A stretch of 64,000 bases of DNA from Microbacterium sp. 4R-513 (GCF_011046485.1 NZ_CP049256.1:1736001-1800000); one strand, 5' to 3'. Numbered from the stretch's first letter, positions 26,546 to 35,643 are shown. Program-made: numbers and translations. The notes: a model not told the origin generated them from the letters alone.

Positions 26546-27468
26546 CGGGACGCCTGACGCTCGCGGTCGACGCGGGCCAGACCGGTACCAAGGTGCGCTC
26601 AGGCGGCATCGGCGAGCCCGTAGAGTTCGTCCTGCCGGGCGTGCGCACACACGAACCGCTCCTGCCACAGCTCGCAGAGTCTGTCCGGCACGTTGCGCGA
26701 GAGCTCGGCGGCCCGGTGTCGGTCGTCTCGACCGGCACCAGCGGCCTCACCGCCCCGGACGCAGACGCTTCGCTCCTGCGCGCGCTGCTCGACGACGTCG
26801 CCCCCGAACGTGTGCTCCTGGCCCACGACTCCGTGACGTCATTCCTCGGCACGCTCGGGGATCGCCGCGGCGCCGTCGTCGCGGCGGGCACGGGCGTCGT
26901 CACACTCGCCGTCGGCGCGAGCACCGTCGCGCGTGTCGACGGGTGGGGCAACATCATGGGCGATGCAGGCAGCGCGTACTGGATCGGCCGAGCCGGGCTG
27001 GATGCCGCGATGCGCGGCTACGACGGCCGCGGGCCTGCGACCCCCCTGACCGACCGGCTCCGTGAGCGCTGGACCGACATCGAGGACGCATACATGGCAT
27101 TGCAGGGCGACGCCGACCGCGTGCGGATCGTCGCGTCGTTCTCCGAGACGGTCTCCGAGCTCGCCGGCGACGACGCAACGGCAGCGGACATCTGCCGCGC
27201 GGCAGCGGCGGAACTCGCCCTCTCGGTGACCACGGCCCTGCGACGCGTCGGCATCGAATCGACTGAGCGGCCCGCCGTGAGCGCGATCGGTGGAGTGTTC
27301 CGCTCGCCTCTCGTCCGCGACCGCTTCGAACAGATCATCAGCGCGTCGCACCCCGACACGATCTTCGAGGCGGCACACGGCACGGGACTCGACGGCGCGG
27401 CGGCGCTCGCAGCACTCGACGCCGCGCATCCGCTGATGGCGCACGTCTCGGAGGCGCGCTCGCATTGA
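26542..27468 (+). CDS. BadF/BadG-type sugar kinase (N-acetylglucosamine-kinase-like)
   Basis: ASKHA-fold ATPase/kinase of 308 residues: phosphate-1 motif AVDAGQTGTKVRSG (about 8-21), phosphate-2 RGAVVAAGTGVVTLA (about 108-122) and the adenosine motif near AIGGVFRSPLVRD. The ATG overlaps the GH113-like stop, so it is the last gene of the coupled block. The family phosphorylates GlcNAc, glucosamine or related hexoses. Together with manA in the same regulon, mannose kinase activity would complete the pathway, but that is inference. Confidence 0.85.
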   Translation: MTGRLTLAVDAGQTGTKVRSGGIGEPVEFVLPGVRTHEPLLPQLAESVRHVARELGGPVSVVSTGTSGLTAPDADASLLRALLDDVAPERVLLAHDSVTSFLGTLGDRRGAVVAAGTGVVTLAVGASTVARVDGWGNIMGDAGSAYWIGRAGLDAAMRGYDGRGPATPLTDRLRERWTDIEDAYMALQGDADRVRIVASFSETVSELAGDDATAADICRAAAAELALSVTTALRRVGIESTERPAVSAIGGVFRSPLVRDRFEQIISASHPDTIFEAAHGTGLDGAAALAALDAAHPLMAHVSEARSH

Positions 27469-27575
27469 CCAGGGTCGCGGTCGGGCCACCGCGACTCGAC
27501 CCCGGACGTCCGCACGGGCGCGCCGGCCCCAGCTCGCGGCATCCGTCGCGGGCTCCTGCATCAAGGAGATCGAAG

Positions 27576-29615
27576 ATGACTCCCTCACGGAGTAGAGGCA
27601 CCACACGCATCACCGCGGCGCTCATGGCCCTGGGCGTCGCAACAGCAGCACTCGTCGGCGTCGCCACGCCTGCGAGTGCGGCGCCCGCGTCGCAGTTCGT
27701 CAAGGCGAAAGGCTCTCAGCTGCAGCTCGCCGGCAAGACCTACGAGTTCGCGGGCACCAACAACTACTACCTCGGCTACAAGTCCCCTGCGATGGTCGAC
27801 GCCGTGCTCGACGACGCCAAGGCCGCGGGCTTCGACGCCATCCGCACCTGGGGGTCGCAGGACTACCAGAACCCCGACGGCACGGGCTCCGTGCACCAGA
27901 ACTTCGAGGGCGTCTGGTACCAGGCGTGGGATGCCGCGGCAGGGAAGCCCGTTGTCAACACCGGTGCCGACGGGCTGCAGAAGCTCGACTACGCGATCGC
28001 CGAGGCAGGCGAGCGCGGGCTCAAGCTCGTCATCCCGTTCACGAACAACTGGAACGCGTTCGGCGGCATGGACCAGTACGTCCGGTGGGCCGGACTCGAC
28101 GAGCACGCCGACTTCTACACCGACCCGACGATCAAGTCGTGGTTCAAGAGCTGGATCGAGACGCTGCTCAACCGCACCAACTCGATCACAGGGGTCAAGT
28201 ACAAGGACGACCCGACGATCCTCTCGTGGGAGTTGGCGAACGAGCCCCGCTGCACGAGCGCGGGCGTCTACCCGAACGGGACCTGCGACACGGCCACCAT
28301 CACCGCGTGGGCGGACGAGATGAGCACGTATGTGAAGTCCATCGACAAGAACCACCTTCTCTCCGCCGGTGACGAGGGCTTCTTCTGCCGGCCTGACTCG
28401 CAGTGGACGCTCACGCAAAAGTACGGCGCATCAGGCTACGGGCCGGGCTTCGGCGAGAACTGCGCGGACGGCGTCGACACCATCGCACTCGCCTCGCTCA
28501 AGAACATCGACTGGATGTCGATGCACCTGTACCCCGACCACTGGAAGACGACGGTCGACTGGGGCACGGGCTGGATCACCGAGCACGCACGCGCCGCCGC
28601 GAAGATCGGCAAGCCGGTGTACCTCGGCGAGTTCGGCGTCATGGACAAGGCCACCCGTATGCCCACGTACAAGAAATGGCTCGAGACGATCCGTCTCACG
28701 GGAGTCGACGGCACCCTGTACTGGATGCTGGCATCTCGACAGGACGACGGCACGCTGTACTCCGACTACGACGGATTCACCGTGTACTGTCCCAGCCCTG
28801 TCTGCACGCTCATGTCTGCGCAGGCCAAGCTCGTCCCGCTGACCGCAGCGGGAGCGAAGACCCTGCTCGACACGATCGCCGACGACGACACCCTCACGGT
28901 GGAGCGCGACACCACGGCGACTGTGGACATCCTCGCGAACGACGTGTCGCTGTCGATCCCGATCAGGAAGTCCACGCTCGACCTCGACCCCGCGGCGTCG
29001 GGACGCCAGACCTCGGCGACCGTCGCCGGTGGCTCGTTGGCGGTGAACGCGGACAGCACCGTTCTCTTCACCCCGACCCCCGGCTACACAGGCAAGGCGG
29101 CGTTCCCCTATGCCGTCGGCAACGGCGTGACGACCTCGACGGCGACGCTCACGATCACGGTGCGCCCCGCGCCCGGCGACCCCGTCGTGCTCGCGTCGTG
29201 GGAGTCGGGGGTTGAGGGCTGGGCGCCGGCGAACTGGCAGTCTGACCCTGGTGCGCTCTCGACAGGGCCCGCGGGCGCGACCGACGGCGAGTCCGCTCTG
29301 CAGGTGACCTCGAACGGCGCGTGGTTCGGCTCACCCGCCGACAACCCCACGCTGGATCTGTCTACCCGCGCGTCGATCGAGTTCGACATCACGACGGCAT
29401 CCGCCGGGACCTCAGTCGCGGTCGCCGTCCGCTCCGGCGAGAGCTGGTCGTGGTGCCAGTCCGGGTGGACGTGGATCCCCGAGAACACGAGCCAGATCGT
29501 CGCGGTCCCGCTCGACACGTTCGGCTGCGACGCGTCGACGCTCACGAGCGTTCACGACGTCCTGGTCTATTTCAACGCCGGCACGTTCTCGATCGATCGG
29601 CTCACCGTCAAGTGA
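27576..29615 (+). CDS. Secreted GH5 endo-beta-1,4-mannanase, modular
   Basis: Extracellular endo-mannanase, 679 residues. The signal peptide ends near ASAAPAS (about 29-35). The GH5 catalytic domain runs to about 430, with acid/base glutamate in LANEPRC (about 223) and nucleophile in GEFGVMDK (about 352). Next is an Ig/cadherin-like domain (TVDILANDV to TITVRPAP), then a C-terminal jelly-roll-like carbohydrate-binding module with Trp-rich SWSWCQSGWTWIPE and a final SIDRLTVK. The ATG at 27576 has AAGGAG upstream; the longer frame lacks a signal peptide. It cuts mannan outside the cell to feed the importer. A terminator follows. Confidence 0.93.
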   Translation: MTPSRSRGTTRITAALMALGVATAALVGVATPASAAPASQFVKAKGSQLQLAGKTYEFAGTNNYYLGYKSPAMVDAVLDDAKAAGFDAIRTWGSQDYQNPDGTGSVHQNFEGVWYQAWDAAAGKPVVNTGADGLQKLDYAIAEAGERGLKLVIPFTNNWNAFGGMDQYVRWAGLDEHADFYTDPTIKSWFKSWIETLLNRTNSITGVKYKDDPTILSWELANEPRCTSAGVYPNGTCDTATITAWADEMSTYVKSIDKNHLLSAGDEGFFCRPDSQWTLTQKYGASGYGPGFGENCADGVDTIALASLKNIDWMSMHLYPDHWKTTVDWGTGWITEHARAAAKIGKPVYLGEFGVMDKATRMPTYKKWLETIRLTGVDGTLYWMLASRQDDGTLYSDYDGFTVYCPSPVCTLMSAQAKLVPLTAAGAKTLLDTIADDDTLTVERDTTATVDILANDVSLSIPIRKSTLDLDPAASGRQTSATVAGGSLAVNADSTVLFTPTPGYTGKAAFPYAVGNGVTTSTATLTITVRPAPGDPVVLASWESGVEGWAPANWQSDPGALSTGPAGATDGESALQVTSNGAWFGSPADNPTLDLSTRASIEFDITTASAGTSVAVAVRSGESWSWCQSGWTWIPENTSQIVAVPLDTFGCDASTLTSVHDVLVYFNAGTFSIDRLTVK

Positions 29616-29639
29616 TTGGCTGAGTTCACCGACTGGCCG

Positions 29640-29669
29640 GTGGGTGCGGAAGGCCCGTTCCGCACCCAC
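29640..29669 (+). terminator. Hairpin terminator after the mannanase gene
   Basis: GTGGGTGCGGAA / TTCCGCACCCAC with a short loop. It separates the mannanase from the alpha-galactosidase gene, which probably has its own promoter in the 29670-29730 gap or is reached by readthrough. Confidence 0.7.
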
Positions 29670-29730
29670 CCGTCTCTGCGCGCGACGGCTCCGCCCCGAG
29701 CGCCGAACAAGCCCTACAGAGAGGCACCCC

Positions 29731-31911
29731 GTGGCACAGCACACCCCCTCCACCAGTGCATCGATCATCGGCAGGCCCGACGGTCCCTTCGTCCTGGAAA
29801 GGGACGGTGTCGCGGTCGTCATGGCGCACACTCCCACGGGGCTCCCGTCGGTGCTGCACTGGGGCCATGCGCTTGGAGCCCTCACCATCGACGACCTGGG
29901 GGCGATCCCCGCAGGCGTCGGACGGCAGACGCCCGGTGCGACCCTCGACGCGGCGTGGGAGCTGTCGATCGCACCGCAGGAAGGCGACGGCTGGTCGGGT
30001 CGCCCAGCGATGCAGCTGCGCAGAGACGGAGTCCTGCATCACACGCGCTGGCGCGAAGTCGAGCTCGACCGCGGAGATGACGCCTTCACCGTCACAGCCC
30101 TCGATCGGAGCTCGAGCCTGCGGCTCACGATTCGGATCGGGATCGAGGCGGGGGGTGTCGTCGCGGTCGACGCGGCGCTGCGCCACGAAGGCGCGGCCGA
30201 TGCCGCTCCCGTCGAGATCGATTGGCTCGAGGCGACACTCCCCGTGCCGACGACCACCGACACTCTCACCACTTTCGACGGCCGCTGGACCCGTGAGAAG
30301 CGTCCCGTCACGATGGCCATGCCGCCCGGCTCGACTCTCAGACAGTCCCGGCGCGGACGGCCCGGGCACGACGCGCCGACGATGCTCATTGCATCCGAGC
30401 GTCCGCCCCTATGGCACAGCGGCCGTGCGTGGGCGGCCCACGTGGCCTGGTCGTCCGATGCCACGTATCGCATCGATCGCGTCACGGACGCCGTGACGCT
30501 CATTGGCGGCGGGGAACTTCTGCGACCCGGCGAGGTCGTGCTCGCACCGGGCGAGGAGTACTCCGCTCCGCGTGTGCTGTTCATGCAAACCGATGAGGGT
30601 CTCGACGGCCTCGCCGCTCGTACCCACACCTGGCTGAGAGCGCGGGAGCAGCATCCGTCGTCTCCTCGCCCCCTAGTCCTCAACACGTGGGAGGCGGTCT
30701 ACTTCGATCACGACGAGGCTCGCCTGCTTGCACTCGCAGAGAGGGCCGCAGACGTCGGCGTCGAGCGATTCGTCCTCGACGACGGATGGTTCCAGGGGCG
30801 CCGCGACGACTCGACGAGCCTGGGCGACTGGGTCATCGACGCCGACGTCTGGCCAGACGGGCTCGCACCACTCTCCGGTCGCGTGCACGAACTGGGCATG
30901 CAGTTCGGGCTGTGGTTCGAGCCCGAGATGATCTCGCTCGACTCCAACCTGGCACGCGCCCACCCGGACTGGCTGCTCCACGACCCCGGTCACCTCGACC
31001 ACGGGCCCGATCTCTCCTGGCGCACTCAATACGTGCTCGATCTCGCGAATCCCGAGGCCTACGCGCACGTGCTCAATCAGATCGACGCGGTCGTGCGCGA
31101 GGTCGGCGTCGACTTCATCAAATGGGACCACAACCGCGACCTCGTCGAGTCGACGCACAGCGGTCGGCCCGGTGGGCGCGAGCACACGCTCGCGGTGTAC
31201 CGCCTGATCCGCGAACTCAAGGAACGGCATCCGTCGCTCGAGATCGAGTCGTGCTCGAGCGGGGGAGCGCGCACCGACCTCGGCATCCTCGACCTCTGCG
31301 ACCGCGTCTGGGCCAGCGATTCGAACGACCCCGTCGAACGGCAGGACATCCAGCGCTGGACGGGACTGCTCCTGCCCCCCGAGCTGGTCGGCGCACACGT
31401 CGGCCCCACGACGTCTCACAGTTCGGGGCGTACGACCGCACTTTCGTACCGCATGGCCACAAGCCTCATGGGCTCGGCGGGATTCGAATGGAACATTCTG
31501 GAGTGCGACGAGGCCGAGACCGCCGCGATCCGGCGCTTCGCGACGCTCTACAAGGAGCTCCGCGCCGTAATCCACACGGGGAGGGTCGTGCACGCCGACC
31601 TTCGCGACCCCGCCTGGCGAGTCACCGGCTTCGCGACGGACGACGCCTCGGTCGTCATCGTCGCGACCGTGGCAAGTCTCGAGGACGCGCGGGCAGAACG
31701 GCTCCGGATGCCGTGGCTCGATCCCGACCGGCGATACATCGTGCGAGTGCGCCGCGAGATCGGCGACGCCGAGTACGGATGGATCGCACCGGAATGGTTC
31801 ACCCCCGGCCAGATCGAAGTGTCGGGGCGGGTTCTCGCGGAGGTGGGCTTGCAGCTGCCGACGCTCTGGCCGGTCCAGGCGTTCGTTCTGCACCTGGTTC
31901 CCGCTGGGTGA
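29731..31911 (+). CDS. Alpha-galactosidase, GH36 family
   Basis: Cytoplasmic enzyme of 726 residues removing alpha-1,6-galactose from galactomannan oligosaccharides. The N-terminal beta-sandwich is followed by a TIM barrel with the nucleophile aspartate in FIKWDHNRD (about 466) and the acid/base aspartate in WASDSND (about 530); ESCSSGGARTD and the barrel motif VLDDGWF are also intact. No signal peptide. The GTG at 29731 has AGAGAGG upstream. Its C-terminal end (LAEVGLQLPTLWPVQAFVLH) is the region also seen as a remnant at 55142-55374. Confidence 0.94.
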   Translation: MAQHTPSTSASIIGRPDGPFVLERDGVAVVMAHTPTGLPSVLHWGHALGALTIDDLGAIPAGVGRQTPGATLDAAWELSIAPQEGDGWSGRPAMQLRRDGVLHHTRWREVELDRGDDAFTVTALDRSSSLRLTIRIGIEAGGVVAVDAALRHEGAADAAPVEIDWLEATLPVPTTTDTLTTFDGRWTREKRPVTMAMPPGSTLRQSRRGRPGHDAPTMLIASERPPLWHSGRAWAAHVAWSSDATYRIDRVTDAVTLIGGGELLRPGEVVLAPGEEYSAPRVLFMQTDEGLDGLAARTHTWLRAREQHPSSPRPLVLNTWEAVYFDHDEARLLALAERAADVGVERFVLDDGWFQGRRDDSTSLGDWVIDADVWPDGLAPLSGRVHELGMQFGLWFEPEMISLDSNLARAHPDWLLHDPGHLDHGPDLSWRTQYVLDLANPEAYAHVLNQIDAVVREVGVDFIKWDHNRDLVESTHSGRPGGREHTLAVYRLIRELKERHPSLEIESCSSGGARTDLGILDLCDRVWASDSNDPVERQDIQRWTGLLLPPELVGAHVGPTTSHSSGRTTALSYRMATSLMGSAGFEWNILECDEAETAAIRRFATLYKELRAVIHTGRVVHADLRDPAWRVTGFATDDASVVIVATVASLEDARAERLRMPWLDPDRRYIVRVRREIGDAEYGWIAPEWFTPGQIEVSGRVLAEVGLQLPTLWPVQAFVLHLVPAG

Positions 31912-31963
31912 CCGCTCTGAGCGGGGTGGCTCGCGTGCGGCGAGAACTCGGCGGTGGTGTCGC

Positions 31964-32026
31964 ATGACGGGGCCGCTGCTCGTCATCGGCGGCTCCATGA
32001 TCGGCAAGGGCATCGGGAGCCTCTAG
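31964..32026 (+). pseudogene. Possible truncated gene start (PfkB-like?)
   Basis: A 20-codon frame, MTGPLLVIGGSMIGKGIGSL then stop, resembling the first strand-turn of a ribokinase/PfkB-type kinase (LVIGGS...). It sits 52 bases after the alpha-galactosidase, at the right edge of module 1, so it may be a gene cut off at the module boundary. Very short; low confidence. Confidence 0.25.
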
Positions 32027-32094
32027 GCCCGGTGACCGGCGTTGACATTGCGGCCACGGCTACATCGTTGATTGCACAAGGGCTTCTACATCAG

Positions 32095-32272
32095 GTGTCC
32101 CCCAAGTGTCCCCGAGCATCCCGAGTGCGCCGATTCTGGGCAACTCCGGAGTGCATAAAGTGCGAGGCGTGCGGTCGGCCGAAGCGCGGGAGTCGCCTGG
32201 TGACGCTTGGAATCCGCGCGATTCCGCGGCAGAACGGCCCAGCGCCGTTGAGGCCGCGGATCCCTGAATCTA
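32095..32272 (+). repeat. Left-arm repeat before attachment site R2
   Basis: 178 bases ending at the tRNA fragment. It begins GTGTCCCCCAAGTGTCCCC then GAGCATCCCGAG, contains CCGCGCGATTCCGCGGCA at 32214-32231, and ends GGCCGCGGAT...CTGAATCTA. It is clearly homologous to 54523-54701 (179 bases, same order, same distance to the tRNA fragment). No gene is seen between 32027 and 32603 other than these repeats. Confidence 0.85.
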
Positions 32273-32432
32273 CCCTGCTAAGGTGGAGTCCCCTCACGGG
32301 GACCGAGGGTTCAAATCCCTCCGTCTCCGCGTGAAAACCCCCGGTAAATGGGGTTTTTCTTTTGCAGCGAGCCGCATCTCGAACTGTGTGTGGAGTGCGT
32401 GGAGAGGACTGAGTGCGAACCGCCGGTTCGCC
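32273..32432 (+). repeat. Attachment repeat R2: tRNA-Ser 3' fragment plus terminator and right arm
   Basis: Copy of 15833-15991 with one substitution and one indel. The first 58 bases are the tRNA from anticodon loop to 3' end without its 5' half; a terminator hairpin (AAAACCCC...GGGGTTTTT) and the shared arm follow. It marks the end of module 1 and the start of module 2. The following 171 bases (to 32603) hold no gene; a weak GTCCACT/AGTGGAG inverted repeat lies near 32520. Confidence 0.92.
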
Positions 32433-32603
32433 GGGGTTCGCGTCCAGTTCGCGCACGCGCCCTTTGGGTGCAATCGACGAATGCAAATACCAGGTGAGAA
32501 GCCAAATCCTGGCGGAAGTAGTCCACTCTTCCGCAGTGGAGCATTGCGACGCAGTCGGCGCCGGCAATCCGACTGTTCCGAAATGAGACCGCACAACGTG
32601 GTC

Positions 32604-33443
32604 TCAAGCGTCGTGATCGAGGCCCGTGGAGAGGTCGAGGTGCGCGTCGGCCTGCTCGATGAGCGTCTGCCCCTTCCCTTTCACGGCCCGCACCGCGTCC
32701 GCGCCGGCCACCCAGCGCGGGGGCGGGTCGTCCAGTTCGAGGATCTTCACGAGGCTGGCGGCGAGCTTCGCGGGGTCCCCGCTCTGCTTCCCGTTCATCG
32801 ACTTCCACCCGTCGATCGTGGCGGCCGTATCGGCATAGTCGTCGATCGACAAGGCGGGCCAGAGTGTTGATGACCTCTCGACGAGCAGTTGGGTGCGGAA
32901 GAAGCCCGGTTCAACGGCGGTGACCCGGATGCCGAATTGCGCGACCTCTTCGCGGAGCGATTCCGTCCATCCCTCCAGTGCGAACTTCGATGCGCCGTAC
33001 GCGCTGCCGAAGCCTCGTGAGACGATCCCGGCGGTAGAGGTGATGGTCACGATGTGACCTGAGCGCTGCCCACGCATCACACGCAGCACGGCGCGGGTGA
33101 CATGCAGAGGTCCGAAGAAGTTCGTCTCCATCTGCGCCCGGAACTGCTCTGGGCTCATTTCCTCGAAATAGCCGGCCTGGAAGTTGCCCGCGTTGTTGAC
33201 CAGCACGTCGATGCGACCGAACCGATCGATCGCCGCTTCGACGGCCGCGTCGATCGAATCGGTGTCGGTGATATCGAGGGACACGGCGAGCAGGTCGTCG
33301 TGCTCACCGACCGCCGCGATGACGTTCGCCGCGGCCCGTGCGGTGGCCAGAACACGGTAACCGGCCGCGAGCCCTGCCTGCGCGATGTCGACGCCCATGC
33401 CGCGGCCCGCACCAGTGATAAGCCAAACCTTGCTGTATGTCAT
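32604..33443 (-). CDS. Short-chain dehydrogenase/reductase
   Basis: Classical SDR oxidoreductase, 279 residues: NAD(P) motif ITGAGRGMG (about 9-17), NNAG at about 83-86, catalytic Ser in ITSTAG, Tyr-x3-Lys in YGASK. The ATG at 33443 has GAAGG upstream. Substrate unknown; the C-terminus (TIDGWKSMNGKQSGDPAKLA) matches SDRs found beside aldo/keto reductases in stress or xenobiotic clusters. The candidate operator GGGAGACCCTGTCGGTACACCC lies about 45 bases upstream and resembles sites ahead of the MFS gene. Confidence 0.9.
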   Translation of the reverse strand: MTYSKVWLITGAGRGMGVDIAQAGLAAGYRVLATARAAANVIAAVGEHDDLLAVSLDITDTDSIDAAVEAAIDRFGRIDVLVNNAGNFQAGYFEEMSPEQFRAQMETNFFGPLHVTRAVLRVMRGQRSGHIVTITSTAGIVSRGFGSAYGASKFALEGWTESLREEVAQFGIRVTAVEPGFFRTQLLVERSSTLWPALSIDDYADTAATIDGWKSMNGKQSGDPAKLAASLVKILELDDPPPRWVAGADAVRAVKGKGQTLIEQADAHLDLSTGLDHDA

Positions 33444-33486
33444 TTCTTGCCTTCGCTGCCGACGGTACGTCGCGTCAGGCAAACGA

Positions 33487-33509
33487 GGGAGACCCTGTCG
33501 GTACACCCG
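33487..33509. promoter_or_regulatory. Candidate shared operator upstream of the SDR gene
   Basis: AGGGAGACCCTGTCGGTACACCC. Similar strings occur in the XRE/MFS divergent gap: GGGAGACCCTGGCAGAGTACCCC (35543-35565) and CCCTGTCAGTACACCC (35581-35596). It may be the target of the XRE regulator at 34621. No symmetry is evident. Confidence 0.35.
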
Positions 33510-33588
33510 CCGACCGCGAGGTCTGCATACTTGCCCCCAGGGCCCCGGACCAATCCGGGTGAGCGAGACGTCTCCGCCCCGATATCCC

Positions 33589-34555
33589 CTAGTACCAGTA
33601 CGGATCCTGTGGGGTATAGGGGGCCTCGAGACGGGTGACTTCGTCGTCGGTGAGGATCACGTCGAGCGCGGCGACGGCGTCGGCCAAGTGCTTGTCCTTC
33701 GTCGCACCGACGATCGGGGCGGCGACGACTGGGTTGCGGAGCACCCAAGCCAGCGCGATCTGCGCCATGGGCAGGCCGCGTTCGCCGGCGATCCGCTCGA
33801 CGACGTCGACGATGCGTCCGTCGGCGGGGGAGTCGAAGGTCTTGGCGACGGCGTCGGCTTCGGCTCGCTGCGTCTGTTGTCCCCATGGGCGGGTGAGGCG
33901 TCCCTTTCCGACCGGGAGTAGGGCGTGAGTCCGACTCCCATGTCGAGGCACATCGGGATCATCTCCCGTTCCTCCTCGCGCTTGAGCAGGTTGTACTGGT
34001 CCTCCATCGCCGAGAACGGCGTCCACCCGCCGACGGCGGCGGCGACTGCAACTTCGCGAACTGCCACGCGAACATCGAAGACGCGCCGAGGAAGCGGACC
34101 TTCCCGGCCTGGACGATGTCGTGGAGTGCTTCCATCGTCTCTTCGACCGGCACAGTGTCGTCGAACCGGTGGATGTAATAGACGTCGATGTAGTCGGTGC
34201 CGAGCCGCCGAAGGGATGCGTCGACTTGTTCCATGATGGCGCCGCGGGAGAGTCCCTGCCCGGTGGGTCCGTCGTGCATCTTGCCGAAGACTTTGGTGGC
34301 AAGGGTGATGTCTTCACGGTGTGCGTACTTCTTGATGGCGCGTCCGACGAATTCCTCGCTGCTGCCGGCCTGGTAGGTGTTCGCGGTGTCCCAGAACGTG
34401 ACACCGAGTTCGACGGCCTGGCGGAAGAACGGCTGGGACGCATCCTCGTCGAGGGTCCATCGGTGCAATCCGGTCACGGGGTTGCCGTAGCTCATGCAGC
34501 CCAATGCGATGCGACTCACCGTCAGGTCGGTGCGGCCGAGGCGGGCGTGTTCCAT
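33589..34555 (-). pseudogene. Aldo/keto reductase, two frame breaks
   Basis: Aldo/keto reductase spread over three minus-strand frames. MEHARLGRTDLTVSRIALGC to WQFAKLQ (about 170 residues) runs from 34555 to about 34045. GGWTPFSAMEDQYNLLKR to GVGLTPYS is in a second frame to about 33915. GKGRLTRPWGQQTQ to TPQDPYWY is in a third frame, ending at 33589. The pieces join without loss of family sequence, so one indel lies near 34035 and one in the CCC run near 33913. Catalytic Asp (FWDTANTY), Lys (LATKVFG) and His (YYIHRFD) are all present. Either a young pseudogene or sequencing errors. It follows the XRE gene by 65 bases on the same strand. Confidence 0.85.
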
Positions 34556-34620
34556 GGTGATCCTTCGTCGTGGCGATCGTCATCCGCTGATCTGCCTCGC
34601 GGGGTGCGATCGTGTCGTAA

Positions 34621-35511
34621 CTAATCCGCGGTCTCCGACCCTGTTGCGGCGGCGGCGGTGTGCTGGGCGCTCCACGACGCCAGGAGTCGGAGTCGCTCCG
34701 CGGAGGGTGAGCCCGGTTCGGCGGTGTAGATGAGGAGCACGTTGCCGGGTTCGGCGGTGATGGCGAGTTCTTCGTAGGCGAGGATGAGTTCGCCGACGAC
34801 GGGGTGGTGGAATCGTTTCGTGCCCGCACCGTGGGTGCGCACGTTGTGCGCGGCCCAGAGCTCGCGGAAGGTGTCGCTGCGCAGGGAGAGTTCGCCGACC
34901 AGGTCTTGGAGTGCCTTGTCGTGCGGGTCTCGGCCGGCCTCGGCGCGCATGACGCCGACGCACATTTCGGCGAAGCGGTCCCAGTCGGGGTAGAAGTCGC
35001 GGGCGGCGGGGTCGAGGAACTGGAAGCGGGCGAGGTTCGGGGTGCGGCCGCCGTCGCCGATGACAGGTGAGTAGAAGGCGCGCCCGAGGTCGTTGACGGC
35101 GAGGATGTCCTGACGGGCATCGCGGACGAACGCGATGCCGTCGGTGATCGCGGCTAGTGCCCATTCCAGGCTGAGGCGCGAGCCGCCGGCTTTGCTCGCA
35201 CGCCGGCGGGGGCGTCCGGAGGTGGGGATGCCGTCGGCGGCGCGCGCGAGGTCGAGGAGGTGGGCGCGCTCGGTGTCGTCCAGCTGCAGAGCGCGGGAGA
35301 TCGCGTCGAGCACGGAGGCGGATGCGCCGGCGATCGCGCCGCGCTCGAGCTTCGCGTAGTACTCCACGCTCACCCCGGCGAGGGAGGCGACTTCGCTGCG
35401 CCGCAGTCCGACCACCCGACGATTAGGCCCGCTGGTGAGCCCCGCGTCGTCCGGGGACACCCTCGCGCGTCGGGTCATGAGGAACTCGCGCACCTCTGCC
35501 TTGTTGTCCAT
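34621..35511 (-). CDS. XRE-type regulator with MmyB-like ligand domain
   Basis: 296 residues. N-terminal helix-turn-helix of the XRE family (RRSEVASLAGVSVEYYAKLERG, about 37-58), then an MmyB-like ligand-binding domain (NDLGRAFYSPV, YPDWDRFAEMCVGVMRAEAGRDP, FRELWAAHNVRTHGAGTKRFHHP). It is a close relative of 51438-52340 in module 4, sharing the MDNKAEVREFL start. It is divergent from the MFS exporter and upstream of the aldo/keto reductase, so it probably controls both. The family commonly senses small molecules to regulate redox enzymes or efflux. Confidence 0.92.
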   Translation of the reverse strand: MDNKAEVREFLMTRRARVSPDDAGLTSGPNRRVVGLRRSEVASLAGVSVEYYAKLERGAIAGASASVLDAISRALQLDDTERAHLLDLARAADGIPTSGRPRRRASKAGGSRLSLEWALAAITDGIAFVRDARQDILAVNDLGRAFYSPVIGDGGRTPNLARFQFLDPAARDFYPDWDRFAEMCVGVMRAEAGRDPHDKALQDLVGELSLRSDTFRELWAAHNVRTHGAGTKRFHHPVVGELILAYEELAITAEPGNVLLIYTAEPGSPSAERLRLLASWSAQHTAAAATGSETAD

Positions 35512-35542
35512 ACGAGGAGGCTACGTCGCGGCAATTGCGTGG

Positions 35543-35597
35543 GGGAGACCCTGGCAGAGTACCCCTTGGCATCACGGGTGCCCTGTCAGTACACCCT
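35543..35597. promoter_or_regulatory. Candidate operator pair in the XRE/MFS divergent gap
   Basis: Two strings sharing CCCTG-x-C-A-G and GTACnCCC: CCCTGGCAGAGTACCCC and CCCTGTCAGTACACCCT, 15 bases apart. They match the element ahead of the SDR gene. The divergent promoters must lie in this 132-base gap. Confidence 0.35.
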
Positions 35598-35643
35598 CCA
35601 TCAGAGACTCCCCCTCCGCGTGCCGTGCGCTCAGGCTGGACTC

